Below, one piece after another: positions 8,637 to 16,539 of a stretch of 64,000 nucleotides of DNA; the stretch's first letter is position 1, and each line of letters starts with the position of its first letter. The DNA is from Methylobacterium phyllostachyos (GTDB taxonomy: Bacteria; Pseudomonadota; Alphaproteobacteria; Rhizobiales; Beijerinckiaceae). The notes beneath the pieces are model-generated. The model was not told the origin of the DNA. It searched no databases and saw only the letters and a program-made list of their open reading frames with translations. Made by a program: the position numbers and the translations under genes. The stretch lies in the NCBI RefSeq assembly GCF_900103445.1, contig NZ_FNHS01000013.1, forward strand, positions 124,001-188,000, written 5' to 3'.

Positions 8637-8739
8637 GGGACCGCCATGCGGCGCGAGGCGCGGTTTGAATCACCGTCAGTTTGTCATGAGGTGACGCTAC
8701 AGCTCAGCGCTTTCATGCACCTACGAGTGTGACCGGCGC

Positions 8740-9420
8740 GTGGACAGACCTGCTTTACTGCGTGAACTGGCCGAGCGGATCGAACGTCAGCATCTTGGCC
8801 GGCCGCTTCGGGTGGCTGTCGATGGGCGAACTGCCTCCGGTAAGACGACCCTGGCCGACGAACTCTCGGCTCTGCTCGCGAAGCGAGACCGGAGCGTGAT
8901 CCGAACCTCGGTCGACGGCTTCCACCGCCCGCGGGTGGTGCGTTACGCCCGGGGGCGGCATTCCGCCGAGGGGTACTACCACGATGCGCGCGACCTACCC
9001 GCCATCGTCGCCCTCCTCCTGGCCCCGCTTGGGCCAGGAGGAAATCGACGCTACCGCACGGCATCCTTTGACCTAGACGCCGATCTGCCCCTTGCACAGG
9101 AACCGAGATTGGCCGTCGCGAATGCTATTCTGATCGTAGACGGCACCTTCTTGCAGCGACCCGAATTACGGGACCACTGGGATGTGGCTCTCTTCGTGCG
9201 CGCCTCGGCTGAGACGGCGGAAGCGCACGGGCTGAGGCGAGATGCGGCCAAGCTCGGGGGCGAAGCGGCGGCGCGTGATCTGTACGCGCAGCGCTACCGT
9301 CCAGCCTATGCGCTGTATGAGCAGATCGCTGAGCCGGAGGCGAATTGCGACGCGATCATCGACAACGACAATCTCGACCAGCCGCAACTTCATATCCGAG
9401 CGAAGGGACGTTTGATCTGA
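8740..9420 (+). CDS. Uridine-kinase-like P-loop protein
   Basis: 226 residues, GTG start. The P-loop is VAVDGRTASGKTTLADEL (Walker A about residues 29-37), followed by SVDGFHRPR and GYYHDARDL, which resemble the substrate-binding blocks of uridine kinase/PRK-like enzymes. LIVDGTFLQRPELRDHWD corresponds to the family's Walker-B-like strand. Such proteins phosphorylate uridine/cytidine or related small molecules; many divergent bacterial members are uncharacterised. Codon use is less extreme than in the neighbours (more AT-rich third positions), so the gene may be acquired. It is separated from the convergent flgH gene by about 60 bases. Confidence 0.75.
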   Translation: MDRPALLRELAERIERQHLGRPLRVAVDGRTASGKTTLADELSALLAKRDRSVIRTSVDGFHRPRVVRYARGRHSAEGYYHDARDLPAIVALLLAPLGPGGNRRYRTASFDLDADLPLAQEPRLAVANAILIVDGTFLQRPELRDHWDVALFVRASAETAEAHGLRRDAAKLGGEAAARDLYAQRYRPAYALYEQIAEPEANCDAIIDNDNLDQPQLHIRAKGRLI

Positions 9421-9481
9421 TCACGTCCGCTTCCCCCTCTGCTTGGACATCTCCACGGCCGAGCCGCTTCGGGTTTGCACC

Positions 9482-10231
9482 TCAGAACGGCAGCAAAATA
9501 TCCACGATCTGCTGGCCGTAGCGCGGCTGCTGCACGTCGGTGATCTGGCCGCGGCCGCCATAGGCGATCCGGGCCTGGGCGATCTTGGCCGAGTCGATGG
9601 TGTTGTCGGATTCGATGTCCTCCGGCCGGACCACACCGGCCACCACCATCTCGCGGATCTCGAAATTCACCCGGATCTCCTGCTTGCCCTCGACCACGAG
9701 GTTGCCGTTGGGCAAAACCTGGGTGACCACCGCGGCGACATTCGTCGTCACGGTCTCGGCCCGCTGGACGGAGCCGGCGCCGTCATTGGCGGTCGCCGAG
9801 GTGGCCGAGAGCAATGCCGTGCTGCCGACGCCGAAGGACTTGCCGACCGCATTGTTCTCCAGACCGAGGGCGTTCGGCAGACCAAAGCTCTCGGTGTTGG
9901 CGCGGCTCCGCTTGGTCTCGTTGCTGATGTTGGCCTGATCGGTGACGTTGACCTTCACGGTCAGGATGTCGCCGAGCCGGGCCGCGCGCTGGTCCTTGAA
10001 GAAGGCGCGCGAGCCGGTGCGCCAGAGCGAGTTCGGCGCGTAGGAGACCGGCTGCACGTCGGGCATCGGCATCCGCACCGGCTTGTAGCCGGGCTGCGTG
10101 GTCGGGTCCTCGATCGCCGACAGCGCCGGCGTGGCGCCGACCTGCGAGAGCCGGTCCGCGGTGTTGCAGGCGCCGAGCGCGCCGGCGATCAGCGCGGCGG
10201 CGAGCGGCTTCAGGGCGGTGCGAGGGGCCAT
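9482..10231 (-). CDS. flgH: Flagellar L-ring lipoprotein FlgH
   Basis: 249 residues from the ATG at 10231, preceded by AAGAG with 7-base spacing (a GTG at 10249 would add six). Lipoprotein signal LIAGALGAC, with the lipobox cysteine in LGAC. The rest matches FlgH: SLWRTGSRAFFKDQRAARLGDILTV, then VAAVVTQVLPNGNLVVEGKQ, then IGYGG-like RIAYGGRGQITD and the C-terminal PRYGQQIVDILLPF. It forms the outer-membrane L-ring bushing around the rod. Last gene of the flgF-flgG-flgA-flgH operon; the gap to flgA is 32 bases. Confidence 0.95.
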   Translation of the reverse strand: MAPRTALKPLAAALIAGALGACNTADRLSQVGATPALSAIEDPTTQPGYKPVRMPMPDVQPVSYAPNSLWRTGSRAFFKDQRAARLGDILTVKVNVTDQANISNETKRSRANTESFGLPNALGLENNAVGKSFGVGSTALLSATSATANDGAGSVQRAETVTTNVAAVVTQVLPNGNLVVEGKQEIRVNFEIREMVVAGVVRPEDIESDNTIDSAKIAQARIAYGGRGQITDVQQPRYGQQIVDILLPF

Positions 10232-10263
10232 CGGGATACTCTTGAACACGGGCGAACGGACGA

Positions 10264-11400
10264 TCAGCGCAAGGACGCGGTCGCCTGGAGCGAGGTTGTG
10301 GAGGCCTGCTGCTGGGGCGCCGGGCCGGGGCCCACCGAGACTCGGCCGGGGCCGATCACGGTCGCCTGCAGAATCTTCTGAGAGGCCGTGTTGACCACGT
10401 TGACGACGGCACCGAGCCGTCCGCCCTGGTTGGCCAGGCCACGCATCGCGAGACTGACGCTCGGCGTCTCGTACACGATGGTCACGCTCTCGCCCCGAAG
10501 GACGAGTTCGGGCGGCGCCGTATCGCCGGCTCGAAGCACCGTTCCGGCCGCCAGGGCGTGCTGGGCGACCTCTCCGGCGACGGCGGTGGCGCTCGCCTGC
10601 GCATCGGTCGGGACGGCGTCGCGCGGCCGGCGCTCCATGACGAGGTCGCCGTCCTTCACGGCTTCGCCGCGGTCGAGGGACCGGGCGAGGATCGCTACGT
10701 CGCGCATCTCGAGGACCACGCCGGAGACCCGCAGCGAGGCCTGCCGCTCACCGATGCTGACCAGACCCGCGACCCGGCGAGAGCGCGGATCGTAGGTGAC
10801 GTCGAGTGCCGCGGCCTGGCCGGCCAGATCGGCCGGGGCCAGCAGGAGCGGGCCGTCGCCGTCGAACCGGATCGACAGGTTGCCCGCGGCGAGGCCGTAG
10901 CCGGTCTCCAGCCCGTGCTTGAGCGCGGCCTCGATCTCCGGCGGGCCGATACGGCGCGCCGCGCGTTGGACGGCGATCTGCATCCGGCCGCCGGTTTCCA
11001 GGCCGGTGAGGCCCAGGGCGACAGCGGCGTCGACGATCCTGCGGCTCTGGATCGTCCCGGTCGCCCCGAGGGCCGGCGCGCGGAACAGCGGGCGCCCGGC
11101 CAGCGTCGACGGCGCCCCCTCCACGAGATCGGCCAGCGTCAGCACGTCGCCGCGGGCTGTCACGTCGCCGCGCAGGCGCAGGCCGTCCGCCCGCGCCATG
11201 GCGGGGATCGCCAGCGCCCCCAGCGCCGCGAAGGCCAGCACCGCCAGCACCGTGCGGAGCACCACCGCCATGCCGAGGGGCGCGGCCCGCGGGCGGTGCC
11301 GGCGGACGATCGGGCTGAGGTCGCTCTCGTCGGCCGCGGTGCTGACCAGCGGCAGGACGGAGGCCTCGAAGGCGGAATCGTAGTACGGACCGGCATACAT
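10264..11400 (-). CDS. flgA: P-ring assembly chaperone FlgA
   Basis: 378 residues from the ATG at 11400. The N-terminal 43 residues (MYAGPYYDSAFEASVLPLVS onward) are polar; a hydrophobic segment VVLRTVLAVLAFAALGALAI then looks like the real export signal, so an internal ATG at 11271 is an alternative. The C-terminal SAF domain shows FlgA features: VLARSLDRGEAVKDGDLVME, DAQASATAVAGEVAQHALAA, GTVLRAGD and GRLGAVVNVVNTASQKILQA. FlgA is a periplasmic chaperone for FlgI in P-ring building. The same reading frame stays open upstream through flgG, but that part is antisense-type noise. It follows flgG by 23 bases. Confidence 0.92.
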   Translation of the reverse strand: MYAGPYYDSAFEASVLPLVSTAADESDLSPIVRRHRPRAAPLGMAVVLRTVLAVLAFAALGALAIPAMARADGLRLRGDVTARGDVLTLADLVEGAPSTLAGRPLFRAPALGATGTIQSRRIVDAAVALGLTGLETGGRMQIAVQRAARRIGPPEIEAALKHGLETGYGLAAGNLSIRFDGDGPLLLAPADLAGQAAALDVTYDPRSRRVAGLVSIGERQASLRVSGVVLEMRDVAILARSLDRGEAVKDGDLVMERRPRDAVPTDAQASATAVAGEVAQHALAAGTVLRAGDTAPPELVLRGESVTIVYETPSVSLAMRGLANQGGRLGAVVNVVNTASQKILQATVIGPGRVSVGPGPAPQQQASTTSLQATASLR

Positions 11401-11423
11401 CGTCGAAAACCTGAATCGGCGCG

Positions 11424-12215
11424 TCAGCTGCGGAACATCTGCGAGGCGGTGGAGAGCATCTGGTCGGCGGCGGTGACGACCTTCGAGTTCATCTCGTAGG
11501 CGCGCTGCGCCGCGATCAGCGACGAGATCTCCGTGACGGCGTTGACGTTGGCCTCCTCCAGGTAACTCTGCTGAAGGTTGCCGAAACCCTCGGCCCCCGG
11601 CAGGCCGCTGATCGCCGGGCCGGAGGCGGCGGTCTCGACGAACAGGTTGTCGCCGATGGATTCGAGGCCGACCTTGTTGACGAAGCGCGAAAGCTGGAAC
11701 TGGCCGAGCGCCTGGGGTGCGGTCTGGCCCGGCAGCGTCGCCTGTACGGCGCCGGTGGCGCTGATCGTCACCGAGGTCGCGGTCTGCGGCACGGTGATCG
11801 CCGGATCGAGCAGGTAGCCGTCGCGGGTGACGAGCTGGCCCGAGGCCGAGAGGTCGAAGGAGCCGTCCCGGGTGTATCCGGTGCGGCCGTCCGGCATCGT
11901 CACCCGGTAGAAGCCCTCGCCGCGGATGGCGACGTCGTAATCCTTCTCGGTCGAGGTGAGCGTGCCCTGCGACATCACCCGGGCGGTCGAGGTCGTCTTC
12001 ACGCCCGAGCCGATCGCCAGCCCCGCGGGGAGCTGCGTGTTCTGTTCGGAGGTGGAGGAGCCGGCCCGGCGCAGGTTCTGGTAGAGCAGATCCTGGAAAT
12101 GCACCTGCTGGCGCTTGTAGCCGGTGGTGCGCAGGTTCGCGATGTTGTTGGAGATGACCTGGACGTTCAGCTCCTGGGCCGCCATGCCGGTGGCGGCGGA
12201 GTAGAGGGCACGCAT
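11424..12215 (-). CDS. flgG: Flagellar distal rod protein FlgG
   Basis: 263 residues, the usual FlgG length. The N-terminal rod signature is MRALYSAATGMAAQELNVQV then SNNIANLRTTGYKR. The central beta-rich part holds YDVAIRGEGFYRV and DGRTGYTRDGSFDL, and the C-terminal helix is TEISSLIAAQRAYEMNSKVV. FlgG builds the distal rod, secreted by the flagellar type III apparatus. The gene lies 14 bases after flgF in the same operon; the C-terminal helix is intact, so it should polymerise normally. Confidence 0.97.
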   Translation of the reverse strand: MRALYSAATGMAAQELNVQVISNNIANLRTTGYKRQQVHFQDLLYQNLRRAGSSTSEQNTQLPAGLAIGSGVKTTSTARVMSQGTLTSTEKDYDVAIRGEGFYRVTMPDGRTGYTRDGSFDLSASGQLVTRDGYLLDPAITVPQTATSVTISATGAVQATLPGQTAPQALGQFQLSRFVNKVGLESIGDNLFVETAASGPAISGLPGAEGFGNLQQSYLEEANVNAVTEISSLIAAQRAYEMNSKVVTAADQMLSTASQMFRS

Positions 12216-12229
12216 CGGTCAAGCCCTCC

Positions 12230-12970
12230 TTAGGCGACGTTGGCGAGGCGGCTGATCGCCGTGCCCCGCAATTCGTCGAGGCGCGAGATCATGCTGGACA
12301 CCATGGCGTAGGAGCGGTTCACGTCCATCAGCCGAGTCATCTCGATCACCGGGCGGACGTTGGAGCGCTCCAGCGCCCCGGCCTCGACGCGACCTTCGAG
12401 ACCGGCCGGGCGGCCCGCCTCCCCCGAGGCGTAGAGGTTGCCGCCCTCGTTGGTGAGCTGCTGCGGGTTGGCGAAGGTGACGAGTTTGATCCGGCCGCGG
12501 ATGCCGAGATTGGTCGAGACCGTGCCGTCGCTGCCGATGGCGAGGCCGGTCTCCTGCGCGTTAATGGTGATCGGGCCGCCATCGCCCACGACCGGGTAGC
12601 CATCGCTGGTCACGAGCGTGCCCTGCGGGTTGATCTCGAAGGCGCCGTTGCGGGTGTAGCGCTCGCCCTGGGGCGACTGCACGGCGATGAAGGCCGATCC
12701 CTTGACGGCGATGTTCAGCGGGTTGCCGGTCTGCTCGATCGGGCCCTGGCCGAGGTCGAGGGTCGTGCCTTGGTCGATGACGTAGGAGAGCCGCCGGTCC
12801 GGACGGGCGAAGGAATCCGCGCTCGCCACCGGCATCAGGTACTCCTGGAAGCGGCTGCTGCGGGCCTTGAACCCGGTGGTCGACACGTTGGCCATGTTGT
12901 TGGCGATCACGTCCAGCTCGCGCTGGAGCGCCATCTGGCTCGACACGCCGACGAAGAGGGCATTCTGCAT
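12230..12970 (-). CDS. flgF: Flagellar proximal rod protein FlgF
   Basis: 246 residues from the ATG at 12970 (MQNALFVGVSSQMALQRELD). The rod motif VIANNMANVSTTGFKARSSR, the central LNIAVKGSAFIAVQSPQGER and the C-terminal IEMTRLMDVNRSYAMVSSMI identify FlgF rather than FlgG; it is shorter than FlgG and lies directly upstream of it. An in-frame upstream ATG at 13015 would add 15 residues without rod character and is rejected. First gene of the minus-strand rod/ring operon, divergent from fliL with a CtrA-type box in the 254-base gap. Confidence 0.96.
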   Translation of the reverse strand: MQNALFVGVSSQMALQRELDVIANNMANVSTTGFKARSSRFQEYLMPVASADSFARPDRRLSYVIDQGTTLDLGQGPIEQTGNPLNIAVKGSAFIAVQSPQGERYTRNGAFEINPQGTLVTSDGYPVVGDGGPITINAQETGLAIGSDGTVSTNLGIRGRIKLVTFANPQQLTNEGGNLYASGEAGRPAGLEGRVEAGALERSNVRPVIEMTRLMDVNRSYAMVSSMISRLDELRGTAISRLANVA

Positions 12971-13148
12971 CGTGGACTCTGGGACTCGTGCGCCGCGGTG
13001 GCGGCAACGATCCATTCAGCATGCGCCGTGCCACCGGTGCGGAAACAGAATTCCGTCGCAGTAGGAATGGTTTAGGTGTCGATCCGGTTGTCGTGTCGGC
13101 AGGCCCGGGATGCGCCGCGGCAAACCTCGCCCGGCAGGAATTGCCCGC

Positions 13149-13164
13149 TTAACGCCGCGTTAAC
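13149..13164. promoter_or_regulatory. Candidate CtrA binding box (TTAA-N7-TTAACC)
   Basis: TTAA at 13149-13152, seven bases, then TTAACC from 13160. This matches the alphaproteobacterial CtrA consensus TTAA-N7-TTAAC exactly. It lies 61 bases before the fliL start and about 180 bases before the divergent flgF start. CtrA directly controls early flagellar genes in Caulobacter and relatives, so the placement is sensible. AT-only tetramers are rare in this GC-rich DNA, which makes chance less likely. Confidence 0.65.
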
Positions 13165-13224
13165 CCTGATGCTTCGATATCGGGGTGTACCCGGGCGCGG
13201 ATACCCGCGAGAGAGCATTATTTC

Positions 13225-13785
13225 ATGGCCAAGAAGCCCGTGAAGGCCTCTGCCGAGGAGGGCGAGGCCGGAGCTGCCGCCGCCCCGAAGGGCAAGAAGA
13301 AACTCATGATCATCGTGAGTGCCGCCGCGATCCTCGTTCTGGGTGGCGGGGGCGCCTTCATGATGATGGGGCATGGCGGCGGCCACGGCGACGGCAAGGA
13401 GGTCGCCGGGGGCGAACACGGCGGCGGGCATGGCGGCCACGGGGGCGACGGCGCCGGGTCGGAGGGCAAGCAGCCGGTGGTCTTCGTCGAGCTGCGCGAG
13501 CTGCTCCTGAACCTCAGCCCCGACCTGCCGCAGGACAAGACCAAATACGCCAAGGTGCGGCTCTCCCTCGAACTGAAGGACGCCAAGGTCGAGGCGGAGG
13601 TGAAGCCGCTCATGCCGCGCGTCGAGGACGCGCTGCAGATCTACATGCGCGAGCTGCGCCCCAGCGACCTCACCGGCTCGGTCGGGCTGTTCCGGCTGCG
13701 CGAGGAACTTCTGCGCCGCGTCAACATCGCCCTCTATCCGGCCAAGGTCGAGGCGGTCCTGTTCAAGGACGTGATCGTCCAGTGA
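13225..13785 (+). CDS. fliL: Flagellar basal body stator-associated protein FliL
   Basis: 186 residues. A basic cytoplasmic N-terminus (GKKK) precedes a single membrane helix, LMIIVSAAAILVLGGGGAFM (about residues 30-50). A flexible Gly/His-rich linker with repeated HGGGHG-type runs follows (about 53-85), then the periplasmic stomatin-like FliL domain: VFVELRELLLNLSPDLPQDK, KYAKVRLSLEL, LRPSDLTGSVGLFRLREELL and VEAVLFKDVIVQ. FliL forms rings around the stator units and supports torque. The histidine-rich linker could bind metal, but no function is known. First gene of the fliL-fliM-DUF6468-motE operon; fliM starts 37 bases later. Confidence 0.95.
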   Translation: MAKKPVKASAEEGEAGAAAAPKGKKKLMIIVSAAAILVLGGGGAFMMMGHGGGHGDGKEVAGGEHGGGHGGHGGDGAGSEGKQPVVFVELRELLLNLSPDLPQDKTKYAKVRLSLELKDAKVEAEVKPLMPRVEDALQIYMRELRPSDLTGSVGLFRLREELLRRVNIALYPAKVEAVLFKDVIVQ

Positions 13786-13822
13786 CCCTTCCCCTTCCCG
13801 TCACCGTTACGGCGCGCGTCTG

Positions 13823-15037
13823 ATGGATCCCGAGGACGAACTCCCGGAGGACGACTGGTCCGCGGCCCTGCTGGAGCAGGGGGCCGAGGGCGGCGATTCC
13901 TCGCTCGCCGAGGAATGGGGTGCGGCGCTCGCCGAGCAGGGCACCACGCGCAACGCGGGCGATGTCGCCGCCGAATGGGCGACGATGATCGAGGACGGGG
14001 AGAGCGACAATCTCCCCGAACTCGCCGGCAACGACCGGGTGCTCAACCAGGACGAGATCGACGGCGTCCTGGGTTTCTCCATGCGCGAGCTCTCGGCCTC
14101 TGGGGCCGGGGGCGTGCAGGCCATCGTCGATTCGGGCGTCGTCCAGTACGAACGCCTGCCGATGCTGGAGATCGTCTTCGACCGGATGATCCGGTTGCTG
14201 TCGACCTCCCTGCGCAACCTGTTCCAGGACAACGTCGAGGTGACCCTCGACAACATCACCTCGGTGCGGTTCGGCGACTACCTGAACGCGATCCCGCTGC
14301 CGACTTTGCTCGGCGTGTTCCGGGCCGAGCAATGGGAGAATTCCGGCCTCGTCACGGTCGATTCCAACCTCGCCTACGCGACCTTCGACCTGCTGCTCGG
14401 CGGCAAGCGCGGCGGCACGTCGAGCCGCCTCGACGGCCGGCCGTTCACCGCCATCGAGATGACACTGGTGCGCCGCCTCGTCGAGATCGTCTTGGGCGAC
14501 TTGGAGATGTCGTTCCAGCCGCTCTCCCCCGTGACCTTCGGCATCGATCGGATCGAGACCAACCCGCGCTTCGCCACGATCACGCGGCCGGGCAACGCCG
14601 CGATCCTGATCAGCCTGCGCCTCGACGTCGACGGGCGCGGCGGCATGCTGCAGATCCTTTTCCCCTACGCGACGATCGAGCCGATCCGGGAGCTGCTCAC
14701 CCAGAGCTTCATGGGCGAGAAGCTCGGCCGCGACCATGTCTGGGAGGGCCACCTCGCCACCGAGATCTGGCAGGCCGATGTGACCATGGAGGCGGTGCTG
14801 CACGAGATGATGCTGCCGTTGAAGCAGGTCATGAGCCTCAAGGTCGGCGAGACGCTGATGTTCGACGCCAAGCCGTCGGACCTCATCACCGTGCGCTGTG
14901 GCGACTGGGCGCTGACGCAGGGGCGGATGGGCCGGGTCGACGGCCACATCGCCGTTCAGGTCACGCGGCCCCTGCGGCGCTCGCGCACCACGATCCAGGC
15001 CTACGAGGCCTCGATGAACAACCGTTCGGACAGTTAG
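13823..15037 (+). CDS. fliM: Flagellar motor switch protein FliM with N-terminal tryptophan repeats
   Basis: 404 residues; enteric FliM is about 334. The FliM core is clear: LNQDEIDGVLGF (the CheY-binding and anchoring motif, near residue 74), VQYERLPMLEIVFDRMIRLL, FGDYLNAIPLPTLLGVFRAE, and the C-terminal SpoA domain (PLKQVMSLKVGETLMFDAKP). The extra length is mainly a 70-residue acidic leader. It has tryptophans at exactly 12, 32 and 52, each in a DW/EW-x-A-A-L-x-E-Q-G-like unit. FliM is the C-ring component that binds CheY-P. The leader lies where FliM meets CheY, so it may add binding sites; this is inference. Confidence 0.95.
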   Translation: MDPEDELPEDDWSAALLEQGAEGGDSSLAEEWGAALAEQGTTRNAGDVAAEWATMIEDGESDNLPELAGNDRVLNQDEIDGVLGFSMRELSASGAGGVQAIVDSGVVQYERLPMLEIVFDRMIRLLSTSLRNLFQDNVEVTLDNITSVRFGDYLNAIPLPTLLGVFRAEQWENSGLVTVDSNLAYATFDLLLGGKRGGTSSRLDGRPFTAIEMTLVRRLVEIVLGDLEMSFQPLSPVTFGIDRIETNPRFATITRPGNAAILISLRLDVDGRGGMLQILFPYATIEPIRELLTQSFMGEKLGRDHVWEGHLATEIWQADVTMEAVLHEMMLPLKQVMSLKVGETLMFDAKPSDLITVRCGDWALTQGRMGRVDGHIAVQVTRPLRRSRTTIQAYEASMNNRSDS

Positions 15038-15056
15038 GGTCGTTGAGGGTCCCGGC

Positions 15057-15545
15057 ATGAGTCTCTTCGTCACCCTCGCGGCCGACATCCTGGTCGCGGT
15101 CCTTCTCGCAGCGACGATCGTCACCTCCCTCCGCCTGTCGCGCCGGATCGGCCAGATGAAGGGCGACGAGGCGGCGCTCCGCCAGACCATCGGCGACCTG
15201 ATGGTCGCGACCGGGACGGCCGAGCGTGCTATCGGGGGGTTACGCGCGGCGATCGATGAAGCCGACCGCACCCTCAACGCCCGCCTGGAGGCCGCCGGCG
15301 CCCGCAGCACCGAATTGACCGAGCAGGTCGCGGCCGGCGAGGCGGTGGTGGCGCGCATCGGTGCCATCGTGGCGCAGATGCGCGCCGTGCCGGCCCGGGT
15401 CGAGCCGGCCCATCCGGCGCCCGAGCCGCCGCCGCGCCGACCCGAGCCCATGAGCCCGAACGGAGAGCGCCTCGGGGCCGCCGCCGCGGCGGCGCTGGCC
15501 ATGAGCGAGCGCGCGCTCGCCCGCGTCCGGGCGCGCGCCGCATGA
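15057..15545 (+). CDS. DUF6468 membrane coiled-coil protein of the flagellar operon
   Basis: 162 residues. One membrane helix (about 5-27, LAADILVAVLLAATIVTSLR) is followed by a long amphipathic stretch rich in Ala, Glu and Arg (about 30-120, coiled-coil-like) and a Pro/Ala-rich, arginine-rich tail. This size, topology and position between fliM and motE are typical of the DUF6468 family in alphaproteobacteria. No biochemical role is established; location next to the motor suggests a flagellar function. Its last four bases (ATGA) overlap the motE start, so translation is likely coupled. Confidence 0.75.
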   Translation: MSLFVTLAADILVAVLLAATIVTSLRLSRRIGQMKGDEAALRQTIGDLMVATGTAERAIGGLRAAIDEADRTLNARLEAAGARSTELTEQVAAGEAVVARIGAIVAQMRAVPARVEPAHPAPEPPPRRPEPMSPNGERLGAAAAAALAMSERALARVRARAA

Positions 15546-16408
15546 CCGGAGTCAAGGCTCCGAAGATCCCGCCCCCGAAGCTGGATCCCGAGGAGAAGCT
15601 GCGACGCGCTGGCTTGGCGCGGCGCAGCTCGCCTCCTAAGCCGGTGCGGCCGATGCGGCTGCGCCTCATCGATGCCGTGGCGCTCGCGGCCGGCGGGCTC
15701 CTCGTGCTCAAGCTGCTGAGCCTGCTGCAGGCCGGCTTGCCGGAGAGCGGTGCGCTGCCGGATTTCGGACGGGCGGTCGCCCGGGCCCGCACCGGTTTCG
15801 ACATCCCCGACCCCGTCACCACGGGATCGGTGGGCGCCAAGGAGGACAAGGCGGCGCCCGCCGAGAAGCTGCCCGAAAAGCCTCCCGAGAAACCCCCGGA
15901 GGCGTCGCCAGCCGCGGAAGGGTCGGGCTCGCCGACCGAGCGCCTGCTGCTCGAAAAGCTCGGCGCCCGGCGCGATGCCCTGCGCCAGAAGAACGACGAG
16001 CTGGATCTGCGCGAGAAGATGCTCGGTGAGGCCGAGCGGAAGCTCGAGACCGGGCTCGGCGACCTCAAGAAGGCCGAGGACAAGGTCGACGCGGCCGCCA
16101 AGGCGAAGGAGGAGGCCGAGAAGCAGGGGCTGAAGAACATCGTCGTGATGTACGAGGCGATGAAGCCCAAGGACGCCGCCCGGGTGTTCGACCGGCTCGG
16201 CCACGACGTGCTGGTGCCGATCGTGCTGGCCATGAACCCGCGCAAGATGGCCGAGGTGCTGGCGGTGATGCAGCCCGATGCGGCCGAGCGCCTGACGGTG
16301 GCGCTCGCCAACCGCGCCCGCGGCACCGGCGGCGTGCAGGCCCAGGCCGGCGCGGGGCTTCCGGCGAACGAGCTGCCGGCGATCGATCCAGGAGTGCCGG
16401 GTCGGTAG
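15542..16408 (+). CDS. motE: MotE-like flagellar periplasmic chaperone with MgtE N domain
   Basis: 288 residues. A membrane helix near residues 41-60 (LRLIDAVALAAGGLLVLKLL) is followed by a Pro/Lys/Glu linker (EKLPEKPPEKPPE), a coiled coil (about 138-200, DALRQKNDELDLREKMLGEA) and a C-terminal MgtE-intracellular-N-type domain (YEAMKPKDAARVFDRL, LAMNPRKMAEVLAVMQPDAA). This is the MotE layout; in Sinorhizobium MotE is a chaperone that stabilises the periplasmic MotC. The start ATG overlaps the DUF6468 stop as ATGA. A stable hairpin just past the stop suggests the operon ends here. Confidence 0.85.
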   Translation: MTGVKAPKIPPPKLDPEEKLRRAGLARRSSPPKPVRPMRLRLIDAVALAAGGLLVLKLLSLLQAGLPESGALPDFGRAVARARTGFDIPDPVTTGSVGAKEDKAAPAEKLPEKPPEKPPEASPAAEGSGSPTERLLLEKLGARRDALRQKNDELDLREKMLGEAERKLETGLGDLKKAEDKVDAAAKAKEEAEKQGLKNIVVMYEAMKPKDAARVFDRLGHDVLVPIVLAMNPRKMAEVLAVMQPDAAERLTVALANRARGTGGVQAQAGAGLPANELPAIDPGVPGR

Positions 16409-16411
16409 CAC

Positions 16412-16433
16412 GGCGCGGTACGCCGACCGCGCC
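16412..16433 (+). terminator. Hairpin after motE, possible operon terminator
   Basis: A perfect 8-base-pair stem, GGCGCGGT (16412-16419) with ACCGCGCC (16426-16433), and a 6-base loop, starting 4 bases after the motE stop codon. There is no T-run, so intrinsic termination would be weak; a Rho-assisted end or 3' stabiliser is as likely. Confidence 0.45.
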
Positions 16434-16539
16434 CGCGCTACACCTTTGACGGGTGGTGCCGATCCGTTGGCGCGGTGTAGCATCCGGGGCAAACACACTG
16501 GCTGCCGCCGTTCCCGAGCGGCGCCCTGGGAGACGCCGC

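Noticed and set aside
10264-12222. 652-codon minus-strand frame spanning flgA and most of flgG
   Set aside because: Only the last 378 residues match FlgA. The upstream part is an alternate frame of flgG, whose own frame has all rod motifs.
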